Source: CADCUY01 sp964242735 (GTDB lineage Bacteria; Actinomycetota; Actinomycetes; Actinomycetales; Quadrisphaeraceae). Taken from it: 64,000 bases of DNA. The stretch spans positions 310,001 through 374,000 of the forward strand of contig CAXTAK010000001.1 of the NCBI GenBank assembly GCA_964242735.1, written 5' to 3'. Of this stretch, positions 62,332 to 64,000 are shown one piece after another. Numbering within the stretch: position 1 is the stretch's first letter; each line of letters begins with the position of its first letter. A model generated the notes under the pieces. It was not told the DNA's origin, searched no databases, and saw only the letters and a list, made by a program, of their open reading frames with translations. A program made the translations under genes and the position numbers.

Positions 62332-62473
62332 GCCACGGACCAGCTCGGCCGAGTCGCGTCCAGCGGAGTGGTGCAGAGGTCTCCGACGGAGTGCCCGGTG
62401 ACGTCCACCCATCACTCGAGACGCTGCGGTGACGGCTTGACCCTCCTCCTGCTGCAGGCCCGACGATGTCGCG

Positions 62474-63340
62474 ATGTTGTCCATCGGCGAGTTCAGCGAG
62501 ATGTGCCACCTGTCCCCCCAGACCCTGCGCTTCTACCACTCCGAGGGTCTGCTCGTGCCGGCCGAGGTCGACGAGCGGACCGGCTACCGCAGCTACGCCT
62601 TCGCCCAGGTCGAGACCGCCGTGCTGGTCACGGTGCTGCGCGGCACGGGTATGAGCGTCGCCTCCGTGCGCGCGGCCCTGCACGACCCCGACACCCTGCC
62701 CGCCGTGCTCGCCGAGCACACCGACGCGGTGGTCCGCCGCCGCCGGGTCGAGGACGAGGCGATCAGCGACGCCCGCGGCTTCGTCGAGGCGTGGCCACAG
62801 GTCCGCGACCACCACCAGCCCGCGGTGACGGTGCTGTCCACGCCCCTGTGCGGCGTCCCCGCCGAGGAGCGGGCCGCTGCGCGGGGGGACGACTGGGCGT
62901 GGGTCGACGCGGCCACCGCCACGACCGTGGACGCCCTCACCGAGGTGGCGCGCTCGCAGGGTGCCGCCGTCGCGGGCCGGCCGTGGCGCACCTGGGCCAT
63001 CGAGACCCCGGAGCAGAAGCGGGCCGGGCTCACGGCGGAGGGGCCGCAGTGGCTCGTCAAGGTGCCCGTCGCCACCGACGGGGCAGCGCTGGGCGACCTC
63101 CCCGAGGGCGTCGACGTGCAGGAGCTGACCGCCCGCGACGAGCTGTCCCTGTTCCTCCCGGGCCGCAGCTCGATGGCGAAGTACGGCACCGCGCTGTCCC
63201 GCCTGGTCACCCACCCCCTCGAGCGCGCCTTCGTCGACCTCTCGGCGGTGCGGCACGTCGTCCACGACGACGGGATCGAGACCACCGCCGGGATCGTGGC
63301 GCTCGACGGGGAGTCGGAGTCGCACACCCCCTGCCGGTAG
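62474..63340 (+). CDS. MerR-family transcriptional regulator with effector-binding domain
   Basis: Encodes 288 residues from the ATG at 62474. The winged HTH reads LSIGEFSEMCHLSPQTLRFY-HSEGLLVPAEVDERTGYRSY, followed by a dimerisation helix with RAALHDPDTLPAVLAEHTDA. The C-terminal 180 residues, with PQWLVKVPVATDGAALGDLP and PLERAFVDLSAVRHVVHDDG, resemble GyrI-like effector-binding domains of BmrR-type regulators. It may sense small hydrophobic or cationic molecules. Its target is not evident from neighbours. Confidence 0.87.
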   Translation: MLSIGEFSEMCHLSPQTLRFYHSEGLLVPAEVDERTGYRSYAFAQVETAVLVTVLRGTGMSVASVRAALHDPDTLPAVLAEHTDAVVRRRRVEDEAISDARGFVEAWPQVRDHHQPAVTVLSTPLCGVPAEERAAARGDDWAWVDAATATTVDALTEVARSQGAAVAGRPWRTWAIETPEQKRAGLTAEGPQWLVKVPVATDGAALGDLPEGVDVQELTARDELSLFLPGRSSMAKYGTALSRLVTHPLERAFVDLSAVRHVVHDDGIETTAGIVALDGESESHTPCR

Positions 63341-63720
63341 TGCTTCGCGAGGTGCTGCGTGCGGTGGGTGGTGGCTCCCGCGATCGGGTGATGACGCCAG
63401 CTGGCCTGCGGGTGGTCCAGGAGCGGTGGGAGTGCTTCGCGGGGGAGGTCTTCGCGCCCCCGGCGCCGCGTCATCAGCGGGAGGAGGGCGCGGGCCACCG
63501 TGCGCCGGGGCACCGGCAGCACGCAGGTGCAGGTCACGGTGGGCTCGTCGAGGTCGGGGTGGGAGGACCGACCCGTCCTGCGGGTCCCGCCCCTCGGACG
63601 CCACGCCCGCTCACCCAGCACCACACCCAGCCGCTGCTGGGATCACCTCAGTGTCACTCGAGTCATCGAGGCTGACGCTCACCGGTCGCTCAGGCGACCT
63701 CACCGGCGTGGCGACACGGC
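63341..63720. other. Intergenic stretch without a recognisable gene
   Basis: No frame on either strand shows a recognised domain or a good start. A minus-strand open frame here is the tail of the metallo-hydrolase remnant after its frameshift and then reads nonsense. Confidence 0.35.
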
Positions 63721-64000
63721 CCCCGGAGCCACCAGCGTCCGAGTGTCGACGGTCGCTCCCGTCTTCGACTCGAGCGATGACCGCGTCGAGGCGGTCGCTG
63801 ATCTCCGTCCGGCTGGCGACCGCGACAGCAGGGTCTCCCTCCGTCACCCCCACGGCACCAGCACGTCGAAGCTGAGCTCGCGGACGAGCTCCAGGCTGTG
63901 GAGGTCGTGGCCGCGGTCGCTGGAGGCGAGCACGACGGCCTTCCAGTCGCCGTCCCCGATCCACACGAAGTCGCCCGTGAAGAGGCACTGGTGGCGGCCT
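63720..64000 (-). pseudogene. C-terminal part of a frameshifted MBL-fold metallo-hydrolase gene (partial at window end)
   Basis: The minus strand entering from 64000 reads RHQCLFTGDFVWIGDGDWKA, then VVLASSDRGHDLHSLELVRE and LSFDVLVPWG, followed by TGA at 63843-63845. This matches the second half of a metallo-beta-lactamase-fold protein, where TGDF supplies a metal-ligand Asp. The natural continuation, GVTEGDPAVAVASRTEISDR LDAVIARVEDGSDR, is found in the next frame. So a single-base change near 63850 cuts off the last 30 or so residues. Whether the shortened protein works is unknown. Confidence 0.6.

Overview
The window is chromosomal DNA of a very GC-rich actinobacterium. GTG starts are frequent, third codon positions are almost all G or C, and there are many TetR regulators, SDR oxidoreductases, NarL-type two-component pairs and SigE-type ECF sigma factors. 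A relative of Kineosporiales genera such as Kineococcus or Quadrisphaera is plausible, but this is inference from gene content. I see no rRNA, tRNA, CRISPR array or intact insertion sequence.

Layout. 1-4.0 kb is a decay zone. An intact XdhC gene stands beside the broken end of a xanthine dehydrogenase gene, and remnants of an SDR, an ArsR regulator, a winged-helix/nucleotidyltransferase protein and an IS630-type transposase follow. 4.1-10.8 kb is a sugar-uptake locus: a GH2 glycosidase faces two ABC permeases, a binding lipoprotein and a LacI regulator, with two near-palindromic operators in the divergent gap. 11-19.5 kb holds an HD-domain remnant, an ACT protein, a TetR gene, two SnoaL paralogs, a DUF998 protein, a broken quinone oxidoreductase and an MMPL exporter with a divergent TetR. 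19.8-29.6 kb holds oxidoreductases and hydrolases, including a five-gene TetR-controlled cluster (26124 down to 21923), an MFS exporter and a Tat-exported hydrolase coupled to a 30-codon ORF. 30-40 kb has a two-component system, a DUF418 protein, a VOC remnant, a TetR/SRPBCC/SDR unit, a nitroreductase, three more SDRs and an XRE regulator. 40.5-51.8 kb has an FtsX/MacB-type ABC pair with an adjacent two-component system, an SDR, a VanZ-RDD fusion, a GMC oxidoreductase, an MFS exporter and a gutted hydrolase gene. 51.9-56.4 kb is a four-gene tripartite export operon (lipoprotein, adaptor, ATPase, permease). 56.6-61.0 kb is the most unusual part. 61.2-64 kb has a second DUF998 gene, a MerR-like regulator and the frameshifted end of a metallo-hydrolase gene.

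Candidate new system (56.6-61.0 kb). Two paralogous SigE-type ECF sigma factors, in convergent units, are each translationally coupled to a one-TM protein. That protein has a short charged cytoplasmic N-terminus and an extracytoplasmic part with two copies of a roughly 40-residue motif: F, AGY, ED, LA-LW, AK, AG, LDG, P. The minus-strand unit also encodes a probable amidoligase and an exported protein with two more copies of the motif. Six copies in three proteins, two sigma factors and a predicted peptide or cell-wall ligase suggest an envelope-facing signalling or modification system. The motif is not one I recognise.

A second cross-window signal is a short palindrome, TTAC-RYRY-GTAA. It lies upstream of both SnoaL genes (the second heading the DUF998 pair) and of the distant DUF998 gene at 61.2 kb, and points to one dispersed regulon.
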